Under the pieces are notes generated by a model. That model did no database searches and was not told the origin of the DNA. It worked only from the letters and a program-made list of their open reading frames with translations. 64,000 nt of DNA from DMER64 sp041654355 (lineage in GTDB: Bacteria; Bacteroidota; Bacteroidia; Bacteroidales; UBA932): NCBI GenBank assembly GCA_041654355.1, contig JBAZDQ010000008.1:6764-70763 (forward strand), read 5' to 3'. How positions within the stretch are numbered: the stretch's first letter is position 1; each line of letters opens with the position of its first letter. The translations under genes and the position numbers were made by a program. This document shows, piece by piece, positions 27,264 to 35,668 of this stretch.

Positions 27264-28607
27264 TTATTGACCCGTATAATTTGAAGGTGTGATCTGCAAC
27301 AGTTCGTCTTTCACTTTCTGGCTTATATCCAGGGTGCGTATGAATGCATGCAGGTAGTCTTTGTCAATATGCATATTGGTACGGGTAAGTTCTTTCAGTG
27401 TTTCGTAAGGTTGGGGATAGTTTTCCCTCCTGAGGATGGTCTGGATGGCTTCGGAAATGATAGCCCAGTTCTCTTCTATATCCTTTTCTATGGCGGAACG
27501 GTTCAGCAGCAATTTGCCGAATCCCCTTTGTAATGATTTCATAGCCAAAAGTGTATGTGCCAGGGGTACACCCAGGTTCCGCATCACGGTAGAATCGGTA
27601 AGGTCCCTTTGCAGCCGTGAAATGGGCAATTTGGCAGCCAGGTGGGCAAAGATTGCATTGGCTACTCCAAAATTTCCTTCTGCATTTTCAAAGTCTATAG
27701 GATTGATCTTATGAGGCATGGCCGAAGAGCCAATCTCCTTATCCTTTATATGTTGTTTGAAATAATTCATGGATATGTATGACCACATATCCCGGCAAAG
27801 GTCTATACAGATCGTATTGATCCGGCTCAGGTTATGACAGAGGGCTGCTATATGGTCGTAATGTTCAATCTGTGTAGTCGGGTAAGAACGGTATAGACCC
27901 AGATTGACAGTTACGAATTTATTGGCGAATCTGTGCCAGTCTATCTGGGGATAAGCCACATTGTGAGCGTTAAAATTCCCTGTAGAACCGCCAAATTTTG
28001 CTGCATAAGGAACCTGTTCCAGACTTTTTAACTGTTCTTCCAGGCGAACCTGGAAAACACGCAATTCTTTTCCAAGCCTTGTAGGAGATGCCGGTTGTCC
28101 GTGTGTGTGTGCCAACATTACCACCGGGCCCCATTCATTCGCCTTTTCGTTCAACATTTCTAAGGTTTTGTTCAATACGGGAAGGTATTCTTTCTGTATC
28201 CCTTGTTTAAGGCTTAAAGGGACGGCCGTGTTGTTAATGTCCTGTGAAGTCAGTCCAAAATGAATGAATTCACAATATTTTTCAAGACCTAGTGCTCTCA
28301 TTTTGTTTTTCAGGAAATATTCCACAGATTTCACATCATGATTGGTCACTTTTTCCTGTGCCTTGATCACCTTTGCGTCCGTAATCGAAAAATTTCTGTA
28401 TACGTTCCGCAATATGGGGTACCAGCGTGAGTCAACGTCACGAAGCTGGGGCAGGGGAATTTTACAGAGGGCAATAAAATATTCGACTTCTACCTGCAGC
28501 CTGTAACGAATAAGTGCGAATTCCGAAAAATACTGGTTAAGGGGTGCAGTCTGAGCATAATACCTCCCGTCAATGGGAGATATGGCAAGCAAAGGATTGA
28601 ATTCCAT
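27264..28607 (-). CDS. purB: Adenylosuccinate lyase
   Basis: 447 aa, E. coli-type. The fumarase/aspartase signature IGSSAMPHKINPIDFENAEG is intact and the catalytic His lies in LAHTHGQPASPT. It acts twice in purine synthesis (SAICAR to AICAR, adenylosuccinate to AMP). The gene heads the purB-M64-HAD run. Confidence 0.97.
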   Translation of the reverse strand: MEFNPLLAISPIDGRYYAQTAPLNQYFSEFALIRYRLQVEVEYFIALCKIPLPQLRDVDSRWYPILRNVYRNFSITDAKVIKAQEKVTNHDVKSVEYFLKNKMRALGLEKYCEFIHFGLTSQDINNTAVPLSLKQGIQKEYLPVLNKTLEMLNEKANEWGPVVMLAHTHGQPASPTRLGKELRVFQVRLEEQLKSLEQVPYAAKFGGSTGNFNAHNVAYPQIDWHRFANKFVTVNLGLYRSYPTTQIEHYDHIAALCHNLSRINTICIDLCRDMWSYISMNYFKQHIKDKEIGSSAMPHKINPIDFENAEGNFGVANAIFAHLAAKLPISRLQRDLTDSTVMRNLGVPLAHTLLAMKSLQRGFGKLLLNRSAIEKDIEENWAIISEAIQTILRRENYPQPYETLKELTRTNMHIDKDYLHAFIRTLDISQKVKDELLQITPSNYTGQ

Positions 28608-28622
28608 AAAGATGATATTTGA

Positions 28623-29417
28623 TTAATTAACAAAGGTACTCATTTTTCTGTAGAGAGTGATCATTTGCAGGGCTTCGGCTACATCATGAACACGCAGTAT
28701 GGAGACTCCTTTGAATAGCAGGTGAAGATGAAGGGCTTCCGTGCTCAGAAGGGCATTTTCCGGGGTTGTGCCGAGTGGCATGTAGGTTAATCTTTTCCTG
28801 GATATCCCTGCTAAAAGCGGGGCAACGGCCTTTCCCGAGTTGTCCTTTGGCACAAGGGAGGGCAGGGATGCCATAACTTCAAAATTCTGATCAACATCCT
28901 TGTTAAAACCAAAGCCCGGATCCAGAATTAATTCATTAATACCGTATTTATCTGCCTGTTCAGCCACTTTTTGGAAAAACCGGAAGATCCCCTCCGGACC
29001 CGTATACGGTTCCCTGTGCATGGCTATCCATGGAATATTCAAACCTGCGATCAGCGGTAACATGGCTTTGTCGTAACTGCCGGCAAATATGTCGTTAACC
29101 AGGAAATGTCCCAGCAGGGGAGCGGCTTTTTCTACTATTCCCGGTCTAAAAGTATCTAAAGAAAAAACAGCTTTCGGAAATTGCGTCCGGATCTGTTTCA
29201 GAACCGGTTCAAGCCTTTTCCATTCTTCTTCTTCGCTTGGCCAATCTGCTCCGGGCCTGGTGGAGCAGGCTCCAATATCTACAATATTTGCACCTTCCTG
29301 CAAATGCTGTGCTGTCATGTTGAGGGCTTCCACAGGCCCTCTTGCCCGGGATTCAGAAAAATAAGAATCGGGAGTACAATTGACGACTCCCATTATGGCA
29401 GGAAAAGTAATATTCAT
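28623..29417 (-). CDS. folP: Dihydropteroate synthase
   Basis: 264 aa from ATG 29417; upstream in-frame ATGs would cross the tmk promoter. Motifs: MGVVNCTPDSYFSES at about 8-22, VDIGACSTRPGA at about 50, and DPGFGFNKDVDQNF at about 175. It joins p-aminobenzoate to the pterin pyrophosphate in folate synthesis. Its -7 box ends 4 nt before ATG and is divergent from that of tmk, 28 bp away. Confidence 0.94.
   Translation of the reverse strand: MNITFPAIMGVVNCTPDSYFSESRARGPVEALNMTAQHLQEGANIVDIGACSTRPGADWPSEEEEWKRLEPVLKQIRTQFPKAVFSLDTFRPGIVEKAAPLLGHFLVNDIFAGSYDKAMLPLIAGLNIPWIAMHREPYTGPEGIFRFFQKVAEQADKYGINELILDPGFGFNKDVDQNFEVMASLPSLVPKDNSGKAVAPLLAGISRKRLTYMPLGTTPENALLSTEALHLHLLFKGVSILRVHDVAEALQMITLYRKMSTFVN
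28631..28638 (-). promoter_or_regulatory. -7 box (TACCTTTG) of purB
   Basis: Exact TAnnTTTG on the minus strand lying within the last codons of folP, 23 nt before the purB start. No convincing -33 box. Confidence 0.5.
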
Positions 29418-29421
29418 AAAA

Positions 29422-29429
29422 CAAAAATA
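29422..29429 (-). promoter_or_regulatory. -7 box (TATTTTTG) of folP
   Basis: Exact TAnnTTTG on the minus strand, 4 nt before the folP ATG. No TTTG -33 seen. Confidence 0.5.
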
Positions 29430-29457
29430 ATAAAAAATGAGAGACGGGAATTTTGTG

Positions 29458-29465
29458 TAATTTTG
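29458..29465 (+). promoter_or_regulatory. -7 box (TAATTTTG) of tmk
   Basis: Exact TAnnTTTG, 4 nt before the tmk ATG at 29470. The start codon is fixed by the P-loop that follows, so the mRNA would be leaderless or nearly so. Confidence 0.55.
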
Positions 29466-29469
29466 CATT

Positions 29470-30138
29470 ATGTTGATCGTCTTGGAAGGTTTGGACGGAG
29501 CCGGAAAATCCACCCAGTTAAAAGCCATGCAGGCGTACTTCAAAGAACGCAGACAGGCCGTGAATTACATGCATTTCCCCTGTTACGATACCCCGGTATA
29601 CGGCACATTGATCGCCCGGTTTCTAAGAGGAGATTGTGGCTCCATTGACAAAGTGGATCCCTACCTGGTATCCTTGCTTTTTGCAGGCAATCGTTATGAG
29701 ATGTCTTCAAGGATCCGGGAATGGCTGGCTGCCGGAAATGTTGTTTTACTGGACAGGTATGTTTATTCCAATATTGCCTTTCAATGTGCTAAATTGACCG
29801 ACAGCGCGGAAAGGACATGCTTGAGAAACTGGATCCTTAAGATGGAATTCGAACATTTTGGAATACCGCGTCCGGATATCAATCTTTTTCTTGATGTTCC
29901 CCTGTCTTTTGTTAAGGAAAAACTGGAATCCCCCCGGCAGGGAGAAGACCGCTCCTACCTGGAAGGAAAAAGTGATATACATGAGGCTTCCGTGGTGTTT
30001 CAGCAAACGGTACGTGAAATATACCTGCAACAGACCGCCATGGACAAATCGTTCAGGATTATTCCGTGTGAGGATGAACACGGCAATATGGCGCACTGGA
30101 AAGTGATTTTTGGCAGAATCCAAACGTATCTTCCATGA
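29470..30138 (+). CDS. tmk: Thymidylate kinase
   Basis: 222 aa. P-loop GLDGAGKST at 7-15, the DRY motif at 95-97 (DRYVYSNIAFQ) and a lid region at about 155-170. It phosphorylates dTMP to dTDP. The stop overlaps the next start (ATGA), so translation of the DoxX-like gene is probably coupled. Confidence 0.96.
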   Translation: MLIVLEGLDGAGKSTQLKAMQAYFKERRQAVNYMHFPCYDTPVYGTLIARFLRGDCGSIDKVDPYLVSLLFAGNRYEMSSRIREWLAAGNVVLLDRYVYSNIAFQCAKLTDSAERTCLRNWILKMEFEHFGIPRPDINLFLDVPLSFVKEKLESPRQGEDRSYLEGKSDIHEASVVFQQTVREIYLQQTAMDKSFRIIPCEDEHGNMAHWKVIFGRIQTYLP

Positions 30139-31364
30139 GAAAATTAGCCCGACTGCTCCTGGGATTGCTTTTTGTCTTCTCGGGAATTGTAAAAGCCATT
30201 GATCCCGTTGGATCAGCTTTGGTGTTTTCCGAATATTTCAATGCCTTTGGTGTAGGCTTTATGGCTCCTCTGTCTTTACCGGCAGGGATTATGCTCTCTA
30301 CCCTCGAATTCGTTCTGGGGGTTATGGTGTTGCTTGATTTCAGAAAACGGACGGCTGCGTGGGGCATGTTTTTGTTCATGTCCTTTTTTACTTTGCTGAC
30401 ACTATGGCTGGCTGTTTTTGATCCGGTACAGGATTGCGGGTGTTTTGGGGATGCAATCAAATTGTCCAACTGGCAGACCTTTTTCAAGAACCTGGTATTC
30501 TGGCCGTTTTCCTTGGCCCTTTTCCTGCAGAGGAACAGGACTGCTCCCGTTGCCAGGGGAGTGGCCGAATGGCCGGTATGTATATTTTTTGCCTTGATCA
30601 TTACCGGATTATCAATATATAGTTACAGGCATTTGCCCCCTGTAGATTTTCGCGGATTCAGGATAGGAAATGACCTTGGGGCGTTACTGGAAGAAGCCCG
30701 GAAGAATCCTGAATTTTCATACAGTACGGAATTGATTTACAGCCGTCAGGGTAAAGAAAAAATTTTTACTGCCGATTCCCTGCCGGACAGAACATGGACA
30801 TTTGTAGATAGCAGGACCCGGGAAATACGAACCGGGAAACGTCACAAAATTACAGATTTTTCGGTACGTGACCTTAACGGAAAATCGTTAACGGATTCCA
30901 TCCTCAATCAAGACCGAACGGCTCTTGTACTGTTGATCACATCCGGCAACAATCTGGACAGAAAAACACTTCAAAAACTGGAACCGCTGGTTGCCGAAAG
31001 CAAGAAGAACAACCGGCCGTATTATGCAATAAGTGCATTGCCTACAGATACAATCCAAAACGTTTTGCAGAAAAACGGACTGGAAATGCCCGTTTACCTG
31101 GCCGATAAAAAAACACTGCTTACCATGATACGTTCCACACCCGGTTTGATTGTCATGAAAAAAGGCATCGTATTGGCAAAATTCGGATTCCGCGATTTTC
31201 CGATAACGGAAAAATGGCTCGAACTGGTAAATCAAGACCCGGAAATGATCATAGCAAAAACCCGTATTCACACACGATTGAGAACACAGGTTTTCGTTGC
31301 TTTGGTTTTATTGCTGATCTTTCTGCTCAGGAAAGGATTCTGGTTTTCCCGGGAACGCTATTGA
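30135..31364 (+). CDS. DoxX-like membrane protein with C-terminal periplasmic-type domain (BT_3928-like)
   Basis: 409 aa. Residues 1-145 hold four TM segments with a DoxX-like/MauE-like pattern and a CGCFG motif at about 100. A fifth TM is at about 150-165, a soluble region at about 170-370 includes a thioredoxin-like stretch (RTALVLLITSGNN, MIRSTPGLIVMKKG) without a CXXC, and a last TM is near the end. MauE/DoxX relatives often pass electrons to periplasmic thiols; whether this does is unknown. Ends directly against infB on the other strand, with no intergenic base. Confidence 0.8.
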   Translation: MRKLARLLLGLLFVFSGIVKAIDPVGSALVFSEYFNAFGVGFMAPLSLPAGIMLSTLEFVLGVMVLLDFRKRTAAWGMFLFMSFFTLLTLWLAVFDPVQDCGCFGDAIKLSNWQTFFKNLVFWPFSLALFLQRNRTAPVARGVAEWPVCIFFALIITGLSIYSYRHLPPVDFRGFRIGNDLGALLEEARKNPEFSYSTELIYSRQGKEKIFTADSLPDRTWTFVDSRTREIRTGKRHKITDFSVRDLNGKSLTDSILNQDRTALVLLITSGNNLDRKTLQKLEPLVAESKKNNRPYYAISALPTDTIQNVLQKNGLEMPVYLADKKTLLTMIRSTPGLIVMKKGIVLAKFGFRDFPITEKWLELVNQDPEMIIAKTRIHTRLRTQVFVALVLLLIFLLRKGFWFSRERY

Positions 31365-34241
31365 TCAAAGTTTTCTCTTAACTTCGGTAATGGTATAAGC
31401 TTCCACTATATCACCTACCTTGATGTCGTTGTAGCCGTCTATGTTCAAACCGCAATCATACCCGGATTGCACCTCTTTCACATCGTCTTTAAAACGCTTC
31501 AGGGATCCGAGGGTTCCTGCATAGATCACAATGCCGTCCCTGATTATACGAACTCTCGCATTTCGAGTGATCTTTCCTTCTTTGACCATGCAACCGGCAA
31601 TTGTCCCCACTTTTGATATTTTAAAGGTTTCCCTAACTTCAACCGTTGCCGTGATCTCTTCTTTTTCTTCGGGAGCGAGCATCCCCTCTATTCCTTGTTT
31701 GACTTCATCAATGGCATCGTAAATCACTGAATACAGACGGATCTCGATCTCTTCTTTTTCAGCCAGTTTACGTGCCGAGGCAGAAGGCCGGACCTGGAAC
31801 CCGATGATGATGGCATTGGAGGCAGTTGCCAGAAGAACATCCGATTCTGAGATGCCTCCGACGGCTTTGTGGATCACATTCACTTGTACTTCCTCTGTTG
31901 TAAGTTTGATCAGAGAATCTGACAGCGCTTCAATGGAGCCGTCCACATCGGCTTTGACAATAATATTCAATTCCTGGAAATTCCCCACAGCAATTCGTCT
32001 TCCGATCTCTTCCAGAGTTATGTGTTTCTGAGTTTTCAGACCCTGAATACGCATGAGTTGTTCTCTCTTTCCGGCGAGCTCACGTGCTTCTTTCTCGTCT
32101 TCCATAACCGTAAACAGCTCTCCGGCAGGAGGGGCTCCGTTCAGGCCCAGTACAGATGCAGGGGTAGCCGGCCCCGCCTGGGTGATCTTTTGTCCTCTTT
32201 CGTTATACATAGCGCGTACTTTTCCGGAACAGCAACCGCTCAGAAGGACATCACCCTGGTGTAACGTTCCATTCTGTACCAGAATGGTTGCCAGGTATCC
32301 CCGGCCTTTATCCAATGAAGATTCAATGATCGTTCCCGAAGCCCTTCTATTGGGATTTGCGCACAATTCCAACAAGTCAGCCTCCAGGAGCACTTTTTCA
32401 AGAAGCTTGTCCACATTGGTACCTTGTTTTGCCGAGATTTCCTGGCACTGGAATTTTCCTCCCCAGTCTTCGACCAATATATTCATATTAGCCAGCTGTT
32501 CCCTGATCTTTTCAGGATTGGCACCGGTTTTGTCAATTTTGTTGATGGCGAATATCATGGGAACTCCTGCCGCTGAAGCATGGTTGATTGCTTCTTTTGT
32601 CTGTGGCATTATGGCATCATCGGCAGCAATGATGATGATAGCCATATCGGTAACCTTTGCCCCGCGTGCTCTCATGGCCGTAAAAGCCTCGTGTCCCGGA
32701 GTGTCCAGGAAAGTGATCAGGCGTCCGTTGTCCAGGACGACACTGTAGGCCCCTATGTGTTGCGTTATTCCTCCTGCTTCTCCGGCAATAACGTTGGCAT
32801 CGCGAATATAGTCCAGCAGCGAGGTTTTTCCATGGTCAACGTGCCCCATGACCGTAACGATAGGAGGTCTTTCACTCAAATCGGCGGGATCATCTGCTTC
32901 TTCCTGGATGGTTTCCTGCAGATCTGCGGTGACAAATTCAACTTTAAAACCGAATTCCTCGGCAACAAGTTCCATGGCTTCTGCATCTAAACGTTGGTTA
33001 ATGGAAACCATCAGTCCCAGGTTCATACATGCATCAATGACCTTGACAACGGGAACGTTCATCAGTGTAGCCAGTTCGTTAACCGTAACAAACTCGGTTA
33101 CTTTCAAAACAGTGCTTTCCTGTTCCATGCGTTCCTGTTCTTCAGCCATACGCTGGTTTACGATATCCCGTTTTTCCCTGCGGTGTTTGGACCCTTTGGT
33201 CTTTCCTTTGCCTTCGGTCATACGGGCGTATGTTTCCTTTATCTGTTTCTGGATTGCATCTTCATCAATTTCAACATGGATGGGTTTGAAATGTTCTTTG
33301 CCACGGCCCCTGCTGCGTCCCCCGTTATCACCCTTTTTGGGCGTTACTTTGTTGACATCCACACGTTCCCTGTGCGGTTTTTGAATTCTTTCGCGTTTTC
33401 CTTTATGCTTATCGGATGTCTTCGATTTGTCTTTATCTTCAGATGATTTCTTTCTGTCAAATTGCGAAAGGTCAATTTGTCCCGTAATCTTTGGCCCGGC
33501 CAGTTTTTCAAACTCGGTTTTAATATGTTCGGGTTTTACCGGTTTGGGTTGGGGTGCCGGAACCGGCTTTTTCCCCGGTTTCGGTTTGGATTTCGATTCT
33601 TTTTCAGGAGCGGGTTTCCGGGGACCATCTTCGGATTTTTTGACTTCAGCTTCCTTCTCTGTTTTGGGAGCTGGTCTTTCTTTTGTTTTCCGGAATTGAT
33701 CCAGATCTATTTTTCCAAGTACCGTAGGCCCCTTTTCAGGGGGCGTTTCCGTTTTCTTAGGAGCGGGTTCCTTTTCAATTGATCCGGGTGCTTTTTCTTC
33801 AGCTGAAGGCTCCGGTTCAACAATCGGTTCGATTATTTCTTCATGTCGGATTTCATGGGAAGGAGCAGGTGCGGGAACAGGCGCCGGCGCGGGTTTGAGA
33901 GCCGGATCCGGTATGGCGGGCTTGGGGGTAGGTTCCGGTGCCGGTTTTGGGGCAGGCTTAGGAACAGGTTTAGGTTCCGGTTCGCGTACAGGTTCCTGAA
34001 CGGGCGGTTCTTCAGAAGTAGCTTCTTTGACCTTCAGTATGATCTTTTTGGATTCTTCCTTAAGTTGTAACTCCTTGTCGAATTCCTTTTCTACAAGTGC
34101 ATAAGCTTCTTCAGAGATCTTACTGTTTGGGGAAGCATCAACCTCAAGTCCTTTTTTCTTAAGGAAATCGGTTAGGGTACCTATCCCAATATTAAACTCC
34201 TTAACTACTTTGCTAATTCGAATACCTTGTTTTTCCGACAT
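31365..34241 (-). CDS. infB: Translation initiation factor IF-2
   Basis: 958 aa. A short N-terminal IF2_N helix bundle (about 1-60) is followed by a long Pro/Lys/Glu-rich linker (about 70-330) with PKP and PAP repeats. The GTPase domain has G1 GHVDHGKTS at about 460, G3 DTPGHEAFT and G4 NKID, then domains II-IV. It places initiator tRNA on the 30S subunit; the window also holds the initiator tRNA gene. Nine bp after nusA; one operon. Confidence 0.98.
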   Translation of the reverse strand: MSEKQGIRISKVVKEFNIGIGTLTDFLKKKGLEVDASPNSKISEEAYALVEKEFDKELQLKEESKKIILKVKEATSEEPPVQEPVREPEPKPVPKPAPKPAPEPTPKPAIPDPALKPAPAPVPAPAPSHEIRHEEIIEPIVEPEPSAEEKAPGSIEKEPAPKKTETPPEKGPTVLGKIDLDQFRKTKERPAPKTEKEAEVKKSEDGPRKPAPEKESKSKPKPGKKPVPAPQPKPVKPEHIKTEFEKLAGPKITGQIDLSQFDRKKSSEDKDKSKTSDKHKGKRERIQKPHRERVDVNKVTPKKGDNGGRSRGRGKEHFKPIHVEIDEDAIQKQIKETYARMTEGKGKTKGSKHRREKRDIVNQRMAEEQERMEQESTVLKVTEFVTVNELATLMNVPVVKVIDACMNLGLMVSINQRLDAEAMELVAEEFGFKVEFVTADLQETIQEEADDPADLSERPPIVTVMGHVDHGKTSLLDYIRDANVIAGEAGGITQHIGAYSVVLDNGRLITFLDTPGHEAFTAMRARGAKVTDMAIIIIAADDAIMPQTKEAINHASAAGVPMIFAINKIDKTGANPEKIREQLANMNILVEDWGGKFQCQEISAKQGTNVDKLLEKVLLEADLLELCANPNRRASGTIIESSLDKGRGYLATILVQNGTLHQGDVLLSGCCSGKVRAMYNERGQKITQAGPATPASVLGLNGAPPAGELFTVMEDEKEARELAGKREQLMRIQGLKTQKHITLEEIGRRIAVGNFQELNIIVKADVDGSIEALSDSLIKLTTEEVQVNVIHKAVGGISESDVLLATASNAIIIGFQVRPSASARKLAEKEEIEIRLYSVIYDAIDEVKQGIEGMLAPEEKEEITATVEVRETFKISKVGTIAGCMVKEGKITRNARVRIIRDGIVIYAGTLGSLKRFKDDVKEVQSGYDCGLNIDGYNDIKVGDIVEAYTITEVKRKL

Positions 34242-34250
34242 ATACTCTCC

Positions 34251-35495
34251 TTATTCTTTTGTATCGTTTTCAAATTCTGCTCTGAGAATGCGAATTACTT
34301 CCGCTACAGTCTCTTCTTCAAGGTCTGCACGTCTGACCAGTTCGGGAATAGGGATGGCCAGGACGCTTTTTGCGGTATCGCAACCAATTTGTTTGAGCGA
34401 ATCAATAATCCACTGTTCAATTTCATCGTTAAATTCATCCAGCATAACGTCCTCTTCATTTTCGTCAACTTCACGGAATACATCAATCTCATAACCGATG
34501 AGCATTCCGGCCAGTTTGATGTTTGAACCTCCTTTCCCAATGGCCAGTGAAACTTCATTAGGTTTGAGATATACGCCAACACGTTTGCCTTCTTCGTTGA
34601 TTTTGATGGAAGATATCTTTGCAGGACTGAGGGCCCTTTGGATCAACAACTGGGGATTGGTTGTCCAGTTAATAATATCAATGTTTTCGTTTCTCAATTC
34701 CCTGACTATACCGTGTATCCTGGACCCTTTGACTCCTACACAGGCGCCTACGGGATCTATACGGTCATCGTAAGATTCAACAGCAACCTTGGCACGTTCT
34801 CCGGGTATCCGTACAATCTTCTTGATCGTGATCAGCCCGTCGTATATTTCAGGAACATCCTGTTCAAACAAACGTTCCAGAAATTTCGGCGATGTTCGTG
34901 ACAAAATTATGACCGGAGTGTTATTTCTCATTTCGACGCTGGAAACCACAGCCCTTACAGTATCTCCTTTGCGAAAATAATCACTGGGAATTTGTTCGGA
35001 TTTTGGCAATAACAGCTCGTTTCCTTCTTCATCCAAAACAAGGACTTCTTTTTTCCATACCTGGTACACTTCCCCAACAAGAATTTCTCCTACCCGGTCC
35101 AGGTATTTTGCATGTACATTGGCTTTTTCAATATCCATGATCCTGCCCGCCAGGTTTTGTCTGAGGGTAAGAATCCCTCTGCGGCCGAATTCAGAAAGTT
35201 TGACCTCTTCTGTATAGGATTCGCCTACTTCGTATGAATCGTCAATTTTGGAAACATCTTTCAGGGAAATCTGTGTGTTTGGGTCTTCAACCTCTTCTAC
35301 AACTTCCCGGTTACGCCAGATCTCAAAATCTCCTTTATCAATATTAATAATAACATCGAAATTATCTGCACTTCCATACATTTTGATCAGCTGGGAACGG
35401 AATACATCTTCCAAAACGCTCATCATAGTGGGACGGTCAATATTCTTCAATTCCTTGAATTCGGCAAATGTACTTATCAGATTTAAGCCTTCCAT
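34251..35495 (-). CDS. nusA: Transcription termination/antitermination factor NusA
   Basis: 414 aa: N-terminal RNA-polymerase-binding domain (1-125), S1 domain (about 135-200), KH1 and KH2 (about 205-345, DPVGACVGVKGSRI and VSLAIGKGGSNIKLAG), and a short acidic tail without the E. coli AR repeats. It binds RNAP and stimulates pausing and intrinsic termination. rimP, which normally precedes it, is not here; instead the gene has its own promoter and a leader containing an intrinsic-terminator-like hairpin. Confidence 0.97.
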   Translation of the reverse strand: MEGLNLISTFAEFKELKNIDRPTMMSVLEDVFRSQLIKMYGSADNFDVIINIDKGDFEIWRNREVVEEVEDPNTQISLKDVSKIDDSYEVGESYTEEVKLSEFGRRGILTLRQNLAGRIMDIEKANVHAKYLDRVGEILVGEVYQVWKKEVLVLDEEGNELLLPKSEQIPSDYFRKGDTVRAVVSSVEMRNNTPVIILSRTSPKFLERLFEQDVPEIYDGLITIKKIVRIPGERAKVAVESYDDRIDPVGACVGVKGSRIHGIVRELRNENIDIINWTTNPQLLIQRALSPAKISSIKINEEGKRVGVYLKPNEVSLAIGKGGSNIKLAGMLIGYEIDVFREVDENEEDVMLDEFNDEIEQWIIDSLKQIGCDTAKSVLAIPIPELVRRADLEEETVAEVIRILRAEFENDTKE

Positions 35496-35521
35496 ATTGG
35501 ATAATCAATTTTATTTGTAAT

Positions 35522-35545
35522 AAAAAAGAGGACCAAGGTCCTCTT
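35522..35545 (-). terminator. Terminator-like hairpin in the nusA leader (candidate attenuator)
   Basis: On the minus strand AAGAGGACC-TT-GGTCCTCTT forms a perfect stem (about 8 bp with a 4-nt loop) followed by a run of T. It lies between the nusA promoter and the nusA ATG, about 27 nt upstream of the latter. Since nusA and lpxD diverge here, no gene ends at this place. On the plus strand no T tract follows. Confidence 0.7.
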
Positions 35546-35566
35546 GCACGTGTTCCTAATCGGCTG

Positions 35567-35598
35567 CAAATGTAAATAATTTAGTGGTTTCCAACAAA
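35567..35598 (-). promoter_or_regulatory. Promoter of nusA-infB
   Basis: Minus strand: TTTG (35598-35595), a 20-nt spacer, TACATTTG (35574-35567). A near-perfect Bacteroidota promoter, about 20 nt upstream of the terminator-like hairpin. Confidence 0.85.
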
Positions 35599-35600
35599 TT

Positions 35601-35659
35601 TATTTAGGAATTTGCATTATTTCATAAATGGAACGAAATTTGCTCGGAATTCCTAAATA
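35601..35659. repeat. 12-bp inverted repeat between divergent nusA and lpxD
   Basis: TATTTAGGAATT at 35601-35612 is repeated as its exact reverse complement at 35648-35659, 35 nt apart. One arm lies just behind the nusA -33 box, the other ends 9 nt before the lpxD start. The placement suggests a pair of protein-binding sites, but no regulator is identified. Confidence 0.55.
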
Positions 35660-35668
35660 TTTAATGAT

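Noticed and set aside
32053..33446. Long plus-strand frames opposite infB, some Ser- or Phe-rich
   Set aside because: Complement of the IF-2 coding sequence; the composition follows from its Pro/Lys/Glu-rich linker and GTPase codons.
33540..34010. Repeated sequence that could pass for a tandem repeat or CRISPR-like array
   Set aside because: These are degenerate Pro/Lys/Glu codons of the IF-2 linker; no constant repeat unit or unique spacers.
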